DNA of 64,000 nucleotides, taken from Sanguibacter suarezii NBRC 16159. Its GTDB lineage: Bacteria; Actinomycetota; Actinomycetes; Actinomycetales; Cellulomonadaceae. The stretch lies in the NCBI RefSeq assembly GCF_001552735.1, contig NZ_BCRT01000021.1, positions 496,001-560,000 of the forward strand, in the 5' to 3' direction. Below are positions 63,111 to 64,000 of the stretch, piece by piece. Made by a program: the position numbers and the translations under genes. The stretch's first letter is position 1. Every line of letters starts with the position of its first letter. Under the pieces are notes generated by a model. The model worked only from the letters and a program-made list of their open reading frames with translations, was not told the DNA's origin and made no database searches.

Positions 63111-64000
63111 CGGTGCTCACCCGGGGGTCCAGGAGCGCCACGACGACGTCGGCCAGCAACGATCCGAGCAGCACCACGAGGGTGGTGCCCACGGTCAGCG
63201 TGGCCAGCAGCGCCAGGTCCAGGTCGCGGGCCGAGGTGACGATCGCACCGGCGATGCCCGGCCAGCTGAAGATCTCCTCCACGAGCACCGCCCCCACCAC
63301 GAGCTCGGGCAGGCGGACCCCGACGACGTTGGCGAAGGGCCCGAGGGAGGTCGGCAGGATGTGCCGGCGGGTGATCACCGGTGCGGGCACTCCCCGGGCG
63401 ACCGCCCCGGCCACGAAGTCCTCGCTCGCGGAGGAGACCATCGACTGCCGAACCGACAGCAGCAGCCACGGCACCTGGGTCACGGCCAGCACGGCCGCGG
63501 GCAGCAGGAGGTGGCGGGCGACCTGCCCCACGGTCGGGTCAGCGCCGGCGTCGGTCAGCCCCGCGACGGGGAACAGGCCCATCCCCAGGGCACCGACCGC
63601 GATCGCCCCGAGGGCCATGACGAAGGGCGGGGTGCCCTGGATGACGATGCAGGCCCCCGTGACGAGCCGGTCGAACCAGCCGCCGCTGCGCATCGCAGCC
63701 AGCATCCCCACGCCGAGCGCGACGACGATCGCCACCGCGAGCGCGGTGCCCACCAGCAGCAAGGTCCAGGGCAGCCGTTCCCCGAGCACCTGCGCGACCG
63801 GCTGCTGGAAGGACCGCGACGCACCGAGGTCCCCCGAGAGCAGGCTCTGCAGCCAGTGCCACCACGTGAGGTACCACGGCTCCGCCAGGCCGAGCTGCTC
63901 GGCGATGATCGCCTTGTCCGCGTCGCTCGTGGTCATGTACCGGGTGCCCAAGTACCCCACCAGCGGGTCGAAGGGGGAGATCGCCGCCGCCCCGAACAGG
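63103..64000 (-). CDS. Dpp/Opp-type ABC transporter permease (B subunit), N-terminus beyond the window
   Basis: At least 298 residues. The frame is open to the right edge (reading ...LFGAAAISPFDPLVGYLGTRY at its visible start), so the true start and first membrane helix lie outside. Visible helices and the coupling loop (AVARGVPAPVITRRHILPTSLGPF) are typical of DppB. First visible gene of the operon B-C-D-F; the binding protein is probably just beyond the window. Confidence 0.88.
   Translation of the reverse strand, partial: LFGAAAISPFDPLVGYLGTRYMTTSDADKAIIAEQLGLAEPWYLTWWHWLQSLLSGDLGASRSFQQPVAQVLGERLPWTLLLVGTALAVAIVVALGVGMLAAMRSGGWFDRLVTGACIVIQGTPPFVMALGAIAVGALGMGLFPVAGLTDAGADPTVGQVARHLLLPAAVLAVTQVPWLLLSVRQSMVSSASEDFVAGAVARGVPAPVITRRHILPTSLGPFANVVGVRLPELVVGAVLVEEIFSWPGIAGAIVTSARDLDLALLATLTVGTTLVVLLGSLLADVVVALLDPRVSTDG

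Overview
The window is about 64 kb of very GC-rich DNA (roughly 70% G+C by eye) with densely packed genes on both strands. Start codons are often GTG, genes often overlap by ATGA/GTGA, and several start codons sit 6-7 nt after a TANNNT hexamer (leaderless pattern). Gene content points to an actinobacterium: tmk-holB, a lysine-tailed topA, a DUF222-HNH protein, a PhoP-like two-component pair, a Tad/Flp pilus locus next to an Ssd-like protein and a HAD-IB phosphatase, and DtxR/IdeR-type iron boxes. Hemicellulose genes, alpha-galactosidase and anaerobic class III ribonucleotide reductase suggest a facultatively anaerobic, plant-polysaccharide-using member of the Micrococcales (Cellulomonas/Sanguibacter-like). 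The genus is an inference.

Layout. 1-8.8 kb: secreted TAP-like peptidase (cut at the left edge), holB, tmk, HAD phosphatase, DUF222-HNH protein, an OhrR-like MarR regulator with a strong palindromic operator facing a small basic protein, and two tandem Gfo/Idh/MocA oxidoreductases. 8.8-17 kb: topA, PAP2 phosphatase, PhoP-like response regulator/kinase pair with a candidate autoregulatory direct repeat, and an N5-type methyltransferase. 17-25 kb: two small lipoproteins, an EEP-family protein, a TetR/DUF981 divergent pair, the membrane pyrophosphatase hppA, and an ECF sigma factor coupled to an exported protein with an internal duplication. 25-28.5 kb: nrdD-nrdG and a divergent GNAT.

28.5-35 kb: Leloir galactose operon (alpha-galactosidase, galT, galK) transcribed away from a ROK repressor. 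35-39.7 kb: CE7 acetyl esterase, LacI regulator and GH67 alpha-glucuronidase, a xylan-side-chain set. 39.8-43.5 kb: MrfA-type helicase converging on a membrane-anchored matrixin-like protease. 43.5-47.5 kb: siderophore ABC importer behind two overlapping iron boxes. 47.5-52.3 kb: AlkC glycosylase with Ig-like domain, MpaB-like oxygenase, GNAT, class Ic aminotransferase, and a fused sigma-70/zinc-finger protein. 52.5-57.2 kb: Tad pilus operon. 57.3-64 kb: HAD-IB phosphatase, ACT-domain malic enzyme, AAA ATPase, and a Dpp/Opp-type importer cut at the right edge.

No gene-free stretch exceeds 300 bases. The longest, 28546-28828, carries a long inverted repeat. I saw no tRNA or rRNA gene, CRISPR array, insertion sequence, prophage or recognised riboswitch. 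The galactose, aldouronate and siderophore loci look like separate nutrient modules, each with its own visible regulator or operator, set among housekeeping genes.
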